A DNA stretch of 56,152 bases from Rudaea sp. GTDB lineage: Bacteria > Pseudomonadota > Gammaproteobacteria > Xanthomonadales > Rhodanobacteraceae. The DNA lies in the NCBI GenBank assembly GCA_031291055.1, contig JARLJU010000275.1, positions 1-56,152 of the forward strand. The letters are read 5' to 3'. The notes beneath the pieces are model-generated. The model worked only from the letters and a program-made list of their open reading frames with translations. It searched no databases and had not been told where the DNA came from. Numbering within the stretch: the first letter of the stretch is position 1; each line of letters begins with the position of its first letter. Shown here in pieces: positions 38,591-47,412 of the stretch. A program made the translations under genes and the position numbers.

Positions 38591-39898
38591 TTACGGGGCC
38601 GCCGCGCGCAATTCCTTGAGCGCACTGTCGAAACGTGCCATCGAGTAGTTGTTTTCGTCCTTGACTACATCGTACAGCCCGTCCAGCCGCGCATGCATCT
38701 TCGCGGCGCGGTCCTTGTCCAGCTTGCCGTCGTTCTCGAACGCCACGACGACCGATTGCGAAGCCATCGCCACCTGTTCCGCCGAGGAAAAATCGCGGAA
38801 TTCGCCGCGATCGCCGTCGGCGATGATGCTGGCGAGAATCACGTCGAGACTGGCCGCGTCGTAGTTGTAGGCCGCCACTTTCGGCAGAACTTCGGCGATC
38901 GTCGCGCGCAGCGTCCGCGCTGCGGCAAAAGTTGCCTCGCGACTCTCGGTCGTCGCGCGATGCAGGGCGCGGGTCTGTTCGAACACACGCTGCGCGGCGG
39001 CCTTGTCCACCGGTGCCAGCACATGGCGGAACATCAGAAGGTTGGAGTCATTCAGACGTACCACGCCCGGCCCGAGTCCGGTACCCTGCCGCGGCCCCCA
39101 TTTCTTGCCCTGCATCAGCTTGTGGCATGCATGGCAGTCGAATAGCACGAGTTCCGGGAAGATGCCCTGCCAGCCAGCTTTCGGATCCAGCACGAGATCG
39201 AGCAGATTCTCACCGGCAACGCCCTGGCCAACGGCCCAATCGCGCACACCATTCCACTCGCCTTTGCGCTTGGTCCATTTGGCGTCGATCTTGTAATGCG
39301 GATGCAGCCAGGTAAACGTATCCAGCTCGAATGACAGGCGCGGATGTCCGGCGCCCATGATCCGGTGCGTGATCATTCGATCCTTCTCGCCCATGTGGCA
39401 CGACAAGCACAGCTCCGCGCGCTTGATTGGGTTTTCGGTGGCGTACATGCCCTTGCCGAGGTTGTCGGCGTGCGCGATGCTGCGATCAGCGTGCGAGTTG
39501 AGCCACAGTTCCGAACCGCCATGGCAGGCTTCGCAGCCGACGCCGTCGGAAATCTGGAAGCGCTCGCCGCGGTGGTCTGCAGGCTGATTGTCGGTGTGGC
39601 AATCCAGACATACTTTCGCCTGGGTGGGGTCGCCAAGACCGAGTTTCTGCGCGATCTGCCGGGATTCGGGTTTTTCCAGAATCTGGTAAGCCTTGGCGTG
39701 GGGATCGAATTCCTGCCAGATGGCGAACTCGTTCTGCATCACGTCCGAATCACGAAACGGCTGCGATGCGCCATGACAGACGCTATTGCTGCACGTCGCC
39801 ACGCCCATATGCTTGTGCGCGTCGATGGCCTCGAGCGCAGTTTCGGCAGAGGCTGCCGAAACCCACAGAACCAGTATTGCCAACAACTGTATTCTCAT
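38591..39898 (-). CDS. Periplasmic pentaheme c-type cytochrome
   Basis: 435 residues with a signal peptide (MRIQLLAILVLWVSAASA). Five haem-attachment motifs: an unusual CSNSVCH (C36-H42, four residues between the cysteines) and CLDCH (97-101), CEACH (122-126), CLSCH (164-168) and CHACH (255-259), all in the first 260 residues. The C-terminal 170 residues are mostly helical. The pattern fits the cytochrome c554-like multihaem family. Likely an electron carrier in periplasmic respiration; partner reductases are not in the window. Confidence 0.85.
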   Translation of the reverse strand: MRIQLLAILVLWVSAASAETALEAIDAHKHMGVATCSNSVCHGASQPFRDSDVMQNEFAIWQEFDPHAKAYQILEKPESRQIAQKLGLGDPTQAKVCLDCHTDNQPADHRGERFQISDGVGCEACHGGSELWLNSHADRSIAHADNLGKGMYATENPIKRAELCLSCHMGEKDRMITHRIMGAGHPRLSFELDTFTWLHPHYKIDAKWTKRKGEWNGVRDWAVGQGVAGENLLDLVLDPKAGWQGIFPELVLFDCHACHKLMQGKKWGPRQGTGLGPGVVRLNDSNLLMFRHVLAPVDKAAAQRVFEQTRALHRATTESREATFAAARTLRATIAEVLPKVAAYNYDAASLDVILASIIADGDRGEFRDFSSAEQVAMASQSVVVAFENDGKLDKDRAAKMHARLDGLYDVVKDENNYSMARFDSALKELRAAAP

Positions 39899-39990
39899 CG
39901 CCGCTCTCCCCAGACTGGCGTGTCCGCATCGGATTATACAGAAGCCCGATCATACCGCAGCGGCAAGCAGACTGTTACGCCGGGCACACA

Positions 39991-40689
39991 TTATTCGTTC
40001 TGCCACAGGCAGCGGCCCTTGCTGGCGGCGTCCAGGCGCCCCAGGCGCGCCTCGTGCAGCGCCAGTTCGGCCGCATCGGCCAGACGCACAAGCAGGCTAG
40101 GCCGCACGCCATGAATCACCACGGCCGAATGACTGACGACAGCGCGTTCGCTGGCAAAGCCCAGATCGCCCTGCCCGCCGGTCATCGCCAGGTAAACTTC
40201 AGCCAGCAACTGGGCATCGAGCAGGGCGCCGTGCAGATCACGATGGCTGTTGTCGACGTTCAGCCGCCTGCACAAGGCGTCCAGATTGTTTTTCTGGCCA
40301 GGATATTTTTCCCGTGCCAGCGCCAGAGTGTCCAGCACCCGGGCATGGTCGGTGATCCGTCCGAAAACGGCATCGGCCATTGCCAGTTCGGCGTCCAGAA
40401 AAGCCACATCGAACGCGGCGTTGTGGATGACCAGTTCGGCACCATCGACAAACTCGATCAATTCACGGGCAATTTCGGCGAAGACCGGTTTATCGGCAAG
40501 GAATTCGTTGGAGATGCCATGAACGGCAAGTGCTCCTTCGTCGATTGCGCGTTGCGGATTGACGTAGCGATGAAAACTGCGGCCGGTCGCACGCCTTTCA
40601 GCCAGTTCGATCGCGCCGATCTCGATGAGTCGATGCCCCTTGCCGACCTCCAGGCCTGTGGTTTCGGTATCCAGCACGATCTGCCGCAT
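39991..40689 (-). CDS. dnaQ: DNA polymerase III epsilon subunit, proofreading exonuclease
   Basis: 232 residues. DEDDh exonuclease: LDTETTGLE (Exo I), HNAAFDVAFLDAEL (Exo II) and HRDLHGALLDAQLLAEVYL (Exo III, His then Asp). The C-terminal tail would bind the alpha subunit. Its ATG (40689) shares one base with the rnhA stop (TGATG), so the two are translationally coupled. The extension to 40893 overlaps rnhA and is rejected. Confidence 0.95.
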   Translation of the reverse strand: MRQIVLDTETTGLEVGKGHRLIEIGAIELAERRATGRSFHRYVNPQRAIDEGALAVHGISNEFLADKPVFAEIARELIEFVDGAELVIHNAAFDVAFLDAELAMADAVFGRITDHARVLDTLALAREKYPGQKNNLDALCRRLNVDNSHRDLHGALLDAQLLAEVYLAMTGGQGDLGFASERAVVSHSAVVIHGVRPSLLVRLADAAELALHEARLGRLDAASKGRCLWQNE

Positions 40690-41144
40690 CACTTCTCCTT
40701 CATCGCCGTGGCTACATCGCGCGCCAGTTGATCGACCTTTTCGTTTTCCGCATGTCCGCTGTGTCCACGCGTCCAGAGCCACTGGATGCGATGCGTCGCC
40801 GCCGCCGCGGCCAGGCGTTGCCACAAATCCTGATTCTTCACCGGCTTCTTGTCGGTCGTGCGCCAGCCGTTGGCGACCCAGCGCGACAACCATTGCTCGA
40901 TACCCTGCTTGACGTATTGCGAGTCAGTGGTCAGGGCCACTGTTGAAGGGCGTTGCAGGGTTTCCAGCGCGCGGATGGCGGCCATCAATTCCATGCGGTT
41001 GTTCGTGGTGTGTGCCTCGCCGCCGGAAATGCATTTTTCCGCGGTTTTATAGCGCAGCAACGCCGCCCAGCCGCCAGGACCCGGATTGCCCAGACAGGCG
41101 CCGTCGGTAAACACTTCCACCACGGGCTGCACCGAGCCGGTCAT
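40689..41144 (-). CDS. rnhA: Ribonuclease HI
   Basis: Cleaves RNA in RNA-DNA hybrids. 151 residues with the DEDD site: [33 protein letters not shown] and [16 protein letters not shown]. The start [16 protein letters not shown] at 41144 overlaps the methyltransferase stop by four bases (ATGA), giving a tight three-gene operon methyltransferase-rnhA-dnaQ as in many gammaproteobacteria. Confidence 0.96.
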   Translation of the reverse strand: MTGSVQPVVEVFTDGACLGNPGPGGWAALLRYKTAEKCISGGEAHTTNNRMELMAAIRALETLQRPSTVALTTDSQYVKQGIEQWLSRWVANGWRTTDKKPVKNQDLWQRLAAAAATHRIQWLWTRGHSGHAENEKVDQLARDVATAMKEK

Positions 41145-41872
41145 GCACAGGCCCGGTGCGCGCCCGGTGCCAGCCGGGGACCGAGCGCCAAGTCGCGCTG
41201 TGTCGAGCGCAGACGCAGCGGCGTGAGCGTGCTGCGCCGCTTGCGCGCGAGCAACAGCCAGCTGCTGCCGATACGTCCCAGCAGCGACGCGAACGGCATG
41301 GACTCGTCCGCTTGCAGCCGTCCAGGTTCGGCGTGCGGCCACAGCGTGCCGGGATAGCGAACCTGCAGGGTATCGACTTGCTCGTGCGAAAGCATCTGCT
41401 GCCACGCGCTGGCCGAACGCAGATGCAAACGCGGGGTACCGCGCGCTACGTTCAGCGCCAGCCAAGGCCGCCACGAGCCTGCAGGGTTGAAGCCCAGGAT
41501 CAGCGCAACACCTTCGGGCGCCAATACGCGGGCAATGTCCGCCGCACTCTGTTCGGGTAGATCAATCTGCTCGAAGACGTGCTGCGCAATCAGCAGCTTG
41601 AAAGTCTCATTCGCGAACGGCAGCTCCGCCGGGGCGCAGCGCACATCGCCGTCGAAGCGGGATTCAGCGAGGGTGAGATTGACCATGTTGCCAAGCAGAT
41701 GCGGCGGCAACGTGGCCGGCGCGGCCGCGTGCGCGCGCAGGAACAGGCCGGAATTGCCGTAAATGCCTGAAAGAATTGGCGCCAGGGCGTGCAGCTCACG
41801 CGCAAACAACGCCTGGATGGGTGCGCGCGAATAAAACGAACTCGCACGGAGCTGGCTGGAGCGGTTGGGCAT
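41141..41872 (-). CDS. SAM-dependent methyltransferase, YafS-like
   Basis: 243 residues. A Rossmann-type fold is suggested by [29 protein letters not shown] and [20 protein letters not shown], the post-I and post-II motifs of class I methyltransferases. The glycine-rich motif I is weak, as is common in this family. Position next to rnhA and dnaQ matches E. coli yafS (gloB-yafS-rnhA-dnaQ). The start at 41872 ([18 protein letters not shown]) is preferred; the frame from 42064 runs into the mltD leader. Substrate unknown. Confidence 0.82.
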   Translation of the reverse strand: MPNRSSQLRASSFYSRAPIQALFARELHALAPILSGIYGNSGLFLRAHAAAPATLPPHLLGNMVNLTLAESRFDGDVRCAPAELPFANETFKLLIAQHVFEQIDLPEQSAADIARVLAPEGVALILGFNPAGSWRPWLALNVARGTPRLHLRSASAWQQMLSHEQVDTLQVRYPGTLWPHAEPGRLQADESMPFASLLGRIGSSWLLLARKRRSTLTPLRLRSTQRDLALGPRLAPGAHRACA

Positions 41873-42105
41873 GCGCGATGAAGGCTGGAGTACAGACGCG
41901 ATTGTGCGCGAAAACGGCGGTGCAGGGTAAGCGTCATTGTGCAGTGCACGACCGAATCCGCTGCCGAATGTCACCAAGCTGTTATATAGTTCGCCCTCGT
42001 TTTCGTCCAGGAGGGGGCGTCCGCGCGACGATCCTGGCGCATGAGCGCACTGCTTCATTTCCACTTCAAGTTACGGCCCATCCCGCCATGCATGCTAGCC
42101 CCTGC

Positions 42106-43551
42106 ATGAGCAGCCCTGTCCGCGACTGGCGCATGGCTGCCCTGGGCGGCAGTTGCTCGGCCCTTGGAACGGCTTGCCTGCTGCTGGTCGCATGCAGCAG
42201 CAATCCGCCGAAACCTGGGGCGCCGCCAGCCGGATCGGCACAGTCGACAGCATCGATCGTGGAGACACCCGTTGCGTCACCCGTGCCCGCGCCGCCGAAG
42301 GAGCAGTCGCCATCCGTTCCTGCTTCCTCGCCCTGGGATCGCCTGCGCCATCGCTTTGCCATGCCCGGGTGCGAGTACAGCCCCGCCGTTCAGCACTGGG
42401 CACACCTGTACGCGCAGGGTGCCAATCAGTTCAGCGCATCGCTGAGCGAAGCGATGCCCTATTTGCTGGTCGTGCTCGACCAGCTCGAACAACGCGACCT
42501 GCCCGGCGAGTTCGCTTTCCTGCCTTACATCGAGAGCACCTACACGCCGTTGGCATCCAGCGGCGACCGCGCCGCCGGAATCTGGCAGCTCATGCCCGAT
42601 ACTGCGCGCGAGGCCGGGTTGCGCATCACATCCGACTACGATGGACGGCTGGACATCAGCGCATCAACCACTGCAGCCATGGATCTGCTGCAGCGCTACC
42701 AGCAGGAGTTCGGCGATTGGCGGCTGGCGAATATGGCCTTCAACGCCGGGGAATACGGGATCAAGCAACTGGTGGGCGACAGCAAGACGACGCGGTCCGC
42801 TAAGGAACTGAGCCGGCTGCGCGTGCATCAAGGCACGCACGACCACCTGGCCAAGCTGCTGGCCGTGGCTTGCGTGGTTTCCGATCCGCAACGCTTCCAT
42901 GTGGAATTGCCGGACCCCGATCCGGACGACACGCTTGCCCTGATCGAGTTTCCGGCGCCGGTCGACCTTGACCTTGCTGCACACCTGGCAAAGATCGACG
43001 AGCAGCACCTGCGCCACTTGAATCCCGGATTGCTGCACGCGCGCATGCCGGCCGAGGGTCCCTTCCACCTGCTCGTACCGGCTTCGCGCCGGCTTGTGAT
43101 CGAACAGACACTGGGCAAGCTGCCGCAGTACGCGTGGCGCGAGTGGCACGAGGTTTCCCTCAAGCAACCCGAAACCCTGAGCCTGTTCGCCAGCGCAAAC
43201 GATCTTGACCTGAGCGCACTTGTGGCGATCAACGGCGTCGCGGGCGATGCATCGCTGGCACCCGGCACGCGCCTGCTGCTGCCAGGTCGAGCTGGAGCCA
43301 ACAGCGAGCTGGTACAGGACCTGGCGCCGCCGGCACTGCCTGAAACTACGCCGGGCGTAGTCAGCGTACATGCTGGCGACACGCTGTGGAGCATCGCCCG
43401 TCACTACGGCGTGCGCGTGGACGACCTGTTGCGCTGGAACGGTCTGAGCCGGACGACGATGTTGCGCCTGGGTCTGCGTCTGCGCCTGAGCGCACCCGAC
43501 GCAAACGCGGGCGGGACGTCGACGACTGCCGCAGCTCCCGCGGCACGCTAA
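42106..43551 (+). CDS. mltD: Membrane-bound lytic transglycosylase D with LysM
   Basis: 481 residues. Lipoprotein signal with the lipobox LLVAC (Cys about 29), a Pro/Ser-rich linker, a goose-type lysozyme (SLT) domain about 85-240 with catalytic Glu in FLPYIESTYTPLASS and GIWQLMPDTAREAGL, a middle region with a second weak LysM-like part, and a clear C-terminal LysM (VSVHAGDTLWSIARHYGV...LLRWNGL). Cleaves peptidoglycan to anhydro-muropeptides at the outer membrane inner face. Start uncertain: 42106 gives a normal lipoprotein n-region; 42088 and 42133 are possible. Divergent from the yafS-like gene. Confidence 0.9.
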   Translation: MSSPVRDWRMAALGGSCSALGTACLLLVACSSNPPKPGAPPAGSAQSTASIVETPVASPVPAPPKEQSPSVPASSPWDRLRHRFAMPGCEYSPAVQHWAHLYAQGANQFSASLSEAMPYLLVVLDQLEQRDLPGEFAFLPYIESTYTPLASSGDRAAGIWQLMPDTAREAGLRITSDYDGRLDISASTTAAMDLLQRYQQEFGDWRLANMAFNAGEYGIKQLVGDSKTTRSAKELSRLRVHQGTHDHLAKLLAVACVVSDPQRFHVELPDPDPDDTLALIEFPAPVDLDLAAHLAKIDEQHLRHLNPGLLHARMPAEGPFHLLVPASRRLVIEQTLGKLPQYAWREWHEVSLKQPETLSLFASANDLDLSALVAINGVAGDASLAPGTRLLLPGRAGANSELVQDLAPPALPETTPGVVSVHAGDTLWSIARHYGVRVDDLLRWNGLSRTTMLRLGLRLRLSAPDANAGGTSTTAAAPAAR

Positions 43552-43629
43552 TTCCATACCCTGACTCGACGGGCGTGCTCGGTTAAACTTGCGCGCTGGA
43601 CGACCACATTCACTTTTCGCGGAGACATC

Positions 43630-44412
43630 ATGGGATTTCTGCACGGCAAACGCGCCTTGATCACCGGCATCATCAGCCAGCGCTCCATCGCCTGGGGCAT
43701 TGCCGGCGCCATGCATCGCGAAGGCGCGCAGCTCGCCTTCACCTACGTCAACGACGCGTTGAAGAATCGCGTCGACGAAGCCGCCAATGCGTTCGGCTCG
43801 AATATCGTCCTGCCCTGCGATGTCAGCAGCGATGAACAGGTCGCGCAATTGTTCGAAAATCTCGGCAAGCAATGGGACGGGCTAGACATCCTCGTGCACT
43901 CGATCGGCTTCGCCCCGCGCGAGGCGATTCAGGACGAATTCCTCGACCATCTCACGCGCGAGAATTTCGCCATCGCCCACGATATATCCAGCTACAGCCT
44001 GCCGGCGCTGGCCAAGGCGGCACGGCCGCTGATGAAGGGACGCGGCGGCTCCATTCTTACTCTCACCTACCTCGGCGCCGAACGCGCACTGGCGAACTAC
44101 AACGTGATGGGCCTGGCCAAGGCCAGCCTCGAAGCGGGCGTGCGCTACCTTGCCTACAACCTCGGGCCAGAGGGCACGCGCGTCAACGCGATCTCGGCGG
44201 GTCCGATCAAGACCCTGGCCGCCGCCGGCATCGCCAACTTCCGCAAGATGCTCGATCACGTGGAAACCAACGCGCCGCTGCGGCGTAGCGTGAGCATTGA
44301 CGAAGTCGGCAATGTCGCTGCGTTCCTGTGCTCTGATCTGGCTTCCGGCATCACCGGTGAAGTGACGTTTGTCGACGCCGGTTACAATATTCTCGGCATG
44401 ACCGGAATTTGA
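43630..44412 (+). CDS. fabI: Enoyl-acyl carrier protein reductase (NADH)
   Basis: Last step of each fatty-acid elongation round. 260 residues, short-chain reductase fold. [13 protein letters not shown] is the FabI cofactor motif. Y147, Y157 and K164 ([19 protein letters not shown]) match E. coli Y146/Y156/K163, so the enzyme is of the triclosan-binding FabI class rather than FabV. GCGGAG precedes the ATG. It is convergent with ppiD, with a strong shared terminator between them. Confidence 0.96.
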   Translation: MGFLHGKRALITGIISQRSIAWGIAGAMHREGAQLAFTYVNDALKNRVDEAANAFGSNIVLPCDVSSDEQVAQLFENLGKQWDGLDILVHSIGFAPREAIQDEFLDHLTRENFAIAHDISSYSLPALAKAARPLMKGRGGSILTLTYLGAERALANYNVMGLAKASLEAGVRYLAYNLGPEGTRVNAISAGPIKTLAAAGIANFRKMLDHVETNAPLRRSVSIDEVGNVAAFLCSDLASGITGEVTFVDAGYNILGMTGI

Positions 44413-44437
44413 GCGGGCACCGCGGAACCGGTGCATA

Positions 44438-44464
44438 AAAAAGGCCGCATCGCGCGGCCTTTTT
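44438..44464. terminator. Bidirectional intrinsic terminator between fabI and ppiD
   Basis: AAAAAGGCCGC, loop ATCGC, GCGGCCTTTTT: a perfect 11-bp stem flanked by A and T runs, so it works in both directions for the convergent genes. Confidence 0.92.
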
Positions 44465-44484
44465 CATTATTGCGTGCGCCAGAC

Positions 44485-46392
44485 CTACATCCGATCCTCG
44501 GCAACTTCGATCTTCGCATTCTTGCGCAGGCTGTCGACAAATCCGCGCACGGCCTCGCTGCCGATGCCCTGGCGCAACTGGTTGCGCGCCGCTTCGCGTG
44601 TCTTCGCGTCAAGCTTGGATGGATCGCCATCCTTCACCGCATCGAGCGCCACGAGCGCATAGACGTCGTTGGCAAGCCCAACCTGACCGGCAACGGGCTT
44701 GTCGGCCTCGGGCCGCGCCAGCTTGAACACCGCATCGACGAGCTTGCGATCCAGATTCGCAGCGTTGCGGCCGATGTCTTTTTCGTCCGTTGGCTTGAGC
44801 TTGATTTCCTCGGCGATCTTGTCCAAAGCCTCGCCCTTCTGCAAGCGCGCATAGAGCACGTCGGCGCGTTCCTGCGCCTGCTTGGCCAGTTGCTGTTCAG
44901 TGAGTTTCTTGCGAATGTCTTCTCGCACCTCATCCAGCGGCCTGGGAACCGATTTTTCATGCTGATCCACCCGCACCACGACAATGTGGTCGCTGCCCAG
45001 CTCAACCGGATCGGAGGTGTTGCCCTCGACAAGTACAGAATTGGAAAATGCTGCTTTTACCACGGCGGGATTGGCAGCAACGCCTTCGCCACCCGTGCGC
45101 GCGAACAAGCCGGTCTTCTGCACGGTCAAACCAAGCGCCTTGGCCGCCAGACTCAGCGACGTGGGATCCTGATAGATCGCATCGGTCAGCTTGCCGGAGA
45201 TGTCGCTGTATTCACGTTCGCGTTCGCCGGCCAGGTACTGCTTGGCCAGGTCACCCTTGACCTCATCAAAGCTGCGGACTTTTTCCGGACGCACGTCACG
45301 CAACTGGATGATGTGATAGCCCTCATCGGACTTCACCGGATCGGAGATGTCACCCTTGTTCATTGCGAACAGCGCTGCCTCGAATGCCGGATCGGTAACG
45401 CCCTTGTCCAGCCAGCCCAGATCGCCGCCTTGAGCCTTGGAACCCAGGTCGTCGGAATCGGTCTTCGCCAGAGCGGCGAAATCCTTGACCGATTTGGCCT
45501 GCTTGGCGATTGCCTGCGCTTTTTCCAGTGCCGCCTTCTGCGCCGCTGCATCGGCGTTCTTGTCGACTTTCACCAGGATATGCGACGCAAGGCGCTGCTC
45601 CGGCGAAACGAAATGCGACTTCTGCTCTTCATAACGCTGCTTCAAGACCGCGTCGTCGACCTTGGCATCGACCTGCATCTTTGCCGCGTCAAGGTCGATG
45701 TAGTCCAGCGATACTTTTTCGGGCGTCATGAATTCGTCGCCATGCGCCTTGTAGTAAGTCTCGACATCGGCGTCTGCGATCGGCGCAGCCTGCGTCGGTT
45801 TTTCCAGCCTGATCCAGCGGAAATCGCGAGTCTGATCGCGCAGGCGCAGATAACCGTCGACATCTGCCTCGGTCACGACCGCGTTCTGTCCGAGCTGCCC
45901 GATCAACTCGCGCAGTTCCAGATCGCGGCGCACGCGGTCCTCGAACTGGGCCGGCGCCTGACGCTGCGCGGCAAGCAGCATGCGGTACTGATCCTTGTCG
46001 AATTTGCCGTCGACCTGGAACGCCGGGATACCGGCGATTTCGTCGAACACGCGCTTGGGAGGCAGGGCGACGCCGAGCTTTTCATCGGCATCGAGGAGCA
46101 ATTGCTCGTTGATCAACTGGTCAAGCACTTCGCGTTTGCGTTCCGGACTATCGAACGCCAGAGCATCGAACTGCGGTCCCATCATGCGTTGCATCTGCGA
46201 GCGCGTGGCGTCGTAGCGTTCGCGAAAATCCTGCTGCGATATCTCGTGGCCGTCGACCTTGGCGACATAGGACGCAGTGATCGAGTTGTAGGCCGGGATG
46301 CCGAAGAAGCCGCCGAAGACGACGCCGATGATGCCGAGCACGACCTTGGCGACCGGTCCGGAGAATTTTTCATGGAGTGTTTTTTGCTGCAT
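44485..46392 (-). CDS. ppiD: Periplasmic folding chaperone PpiD
   Basis: 635 residues, near E. coli PpiD (623). An N-terminal membrane anchor (about 16-33, VVLGIIGVVFGGFFGIP) is followed by a SurA-like N-domain, a central parvulin PPIase domain at about 263-365 (QRLASHILVKV, LGWLDKGVTDPAFEAALF, GYHIIQL) and a C-terminal domain. It works at the SecYEG exit on newly translocated proteins. The start MQQKTLHEKFSGPVAKVV at 46392 is conserved-looking; the longer reading to 46689 passes through the tRNA-Asp gene and is artefactual. Confidence 0.93.
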   Translation of the reverse strand: MQQKTLHEKFSGPVAKVVLGIIGVVFGGFFGIPAYNSITASYVAKVDGHEISQQDFRERYDATRSQMQRMMGPQFDALAFDSPERKREVLDQLINEQLLLDADEKLGVALPPKRVFDEIAGIPAFQVDGKFDKDQYRMLLAAQRQAPAQFEDRVRRDLELRELIGQLGQNAVVTEADVDGYLRLRDQTRDFRWIRLEKPTQAAPIADADVETYYKAHGDEFMTPEKVSLDYIDLDAAKMQVDAKVDDAVLKQRYEEQKSHFVSPEQRLASHILVKVDKNADAAAQKAALEKAQAIAKQAKSVKDFAALAKTDSDDLGSKAQGGDLGWLDKGVTDPAFEAALFAMNKGDISDPVKSDEGYHIIQLRDVRPEKVRSFDEVKGDLAKQYLAGEREREYSDISGKLTDAIYQDPTSLSLAAKALGLTVQKTGLFARTGGEGVAANPAVVKAAFSNSVLVEGNTSDPVELGSDHIVVVRVDQHEKSVPRPLDEVREDIRKKLTEQQLAKQAQERADVLYARLQKGEALDKIAEEIKLKPTDEKDIGRNAANLDRKLVDAVFKLARPEADKPVAGQVGLANDVYALVALDAVKDGDPSKLDAKTREAARNQLRQGIGSEAVRGFVDSLRKNAKIEVAEDRM

Positions 46393-46555
46393 TTGGTGTT
46401 GCCCGAGCCTGGTTGTCGGTGCGCGCACACGTCGCACTTTTCGATGCCGCTCCCCCGCTTCGCAGCGGAGCCGCAGCGGCCGCGGAAAAACTGAAGTGTC
46501 CTGCGATACAACGTGCCCTAAAGAAAAGAACGCCCTGCGACGCAACACACACTCG

Positions 46556-46583
46556 AAAAAACAAGGGCGCCCTGCGGCGCCCT
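46556..46583 (-). terminator. Intrinsic terminator after tRNA-Asp
   Basis: On the minus strand AGGGCGCC, loop GCAG, GGCGCCCT is followed by TGTTTTTT. It begins eight bases past the tRNA 3' end and closes the hupB-tRNA-Val-tRNA-Asp unit. Confidence 0.88.
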
Positions 46584-46591
46584 GCGAAACG

Positions 46592-46668
46592 TGGCGGAGT
46601 GGACGGGACTCGAACCCGCGACCCCCGGCGTGACAGGCCGGTATTCTAACCAGCTGAACTACCACTCC
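46592..46668 (-). tRNA. tRNA-Asp (GTC)
   Basis: 77 bases with CCA encoded. Acceptor GGAGTGG/CCACTCC is fully paired, anticodon GTC lies in loop CTGTCAC, and the T loop is TTCGAGT. It lies 65 bases after tRNA-Val on the same strand. Confidence 0.97.
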
Positions 46669-46733
46669 GCGCTTAACTCTTCGAAACAACAGCCTTGCGA
46701 CCGGAGTCCCCGCGAAAAATCCGCATTAGCTAC

Positions 46734-46808
46734 TGGTGGGTGCTGAGGGGTTCGAACCCCCGACCCTCGCCTTGTAAGGGCGACGCTCTACCGCTGAGCT
46801 AAGCACCC
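46734..46808 (-). tRNA. tRNA-Val (TAC)
   Basis: 75 bases with CCA encoded. Acceptor GGGTGCT/AGCACCC, anticodon TAC in loop CTTACAA, T loop TTCGAAC. It starts 28 bases after the hupB stop with no terminator between, so it is likely cut from the hupB transcript. Confidence 0.97.
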
Positions 46809-46836
46809 CTACTGCTATGACATCAGGCGAAGCGCG

Positions 46837-47109
46837 TTAGTTTATGGCATCTTTCAGCGCTTTGCCAGCCTTGAACGACGGATTCTTCGAAGCCTTGATC
46901 TTGATCTGCGCTCCCGTGCGCGGATTGCGCCCGGTGCGCGCAGCGCGCTTGCGCACGATGAAGGTGCCGAATCCCACCAAGGAAATCGTGTCGCCCTTCT
47001 TGAGTGCTTTCTTGACGGTTTCGATGACGGCTTCAACGGCCTTGCCACCTTCAACTTTGGTCAGGCCCGCAGCGTCGGACACAGCAGCAATAAATTCAGC
47101 TTTATTCAT
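46837..47109 (-). CDS. hupB: DNA-binding protein HU-beta
   Basis: 90-residue histone-like nucleoid protein. MNKAEFIAAVSDAAGL at the start, the HU signature GFGTFIVRKRAARTGRNPRTG with the DNA-intercalating Pro in RNP, and KNPSFKAGKALKDAIN at the end. GGAGA precedes the ATG. Same position (after lon) as E. coli hupB. A well-formed promoter lies about 150 bases upstream. Confidence 0.97.
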   Translation of the reverse strand: MNKAEFIAAVSDAAGLTKVEGGKAVEAVIETVKKALKKGDTISLVGFGTFIVRKRAARTGRNPRTGAQIKIKASKNPSFKAGKALKDAIN

Positions 47110-47256
47110 TTATCTCTCCCGAACGGAAATCAGCGACCGCAATGCATTATGAGTGTGCGAACCAAGCTCCCATCCGATGGCTGACCGGAAACACGCTCGA
47201 CTCGCTACCCCGCGACCGCCTGGACGTCATGTTGTCACCTGGGTCGCGGCGCAGAC

Positions 47257-47285
47257 TTTATACCAGCCACCATGATCCGGTGCAA
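47257..47285 (-). promoter_or_regulatory. hupB promoter
   Basis: Minus strand: TTGCAC (47285-47280), 17-base spacer, TATAAA (47262-47257), with TGG directly before the -10 (extended -10). The start near 47250 leaves a leader of about 140 bases. Confidence 0.62.
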
Positions 47286-47382
47286 TACGAGACGTGGCGC
47301 GGCTTTGCGGGAATTTGCGGCGAGCTGCCCGCACCTGCATTTTGACGGAATTCCGCTTGACACGCTGGTTAGGAATTTGCAT

Positions 47383-47406
47383 GCGCGCGGCAGCACAGCC
47401 GCGCGC
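47383..47406 (-). terminator. GC hairpin after lon
   Basis: GCGCGCGGC and GCCGCGCGC pair perfectly around a six-base loop, seven bases past the lon stop. No T run follows on the minus strand, so termination may be incomplete. Confidence 0.45.
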
Positions 47407-47412
47407 CACAAC

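Larger units (their letters stand above)
47110..47412 (-). other. Intergenic region between lon and hupB
   Basis: 303 bases with no credible gene; short frames here have no ribosome site. It holds a hairpin just after lon (47383-47406) and the hupB promoter (47257-47285) with a leader of about 140 bases. Confidence 0.6.

Noticed and set aside
46440..46485. GC-rich palindrome upstream of ppiD as a terminator
   Set aside because: Arms are interrupted and no T run follows; the functional terminator is at 46556-46583.
44431..46494. 687-codon plus-strand frame opposite ppiD
   Set aside because: Begins inside the fabI/ppiD terminator and has no recognisable domain; ppiD is clear on the other strand.
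46393..46689. N-terminal extension of ppiD through tRNA-Asp
   Set aside because: The frame crosses a tRNA gene and its terminator; the conserved PpiD N-terminus starts at 46392.
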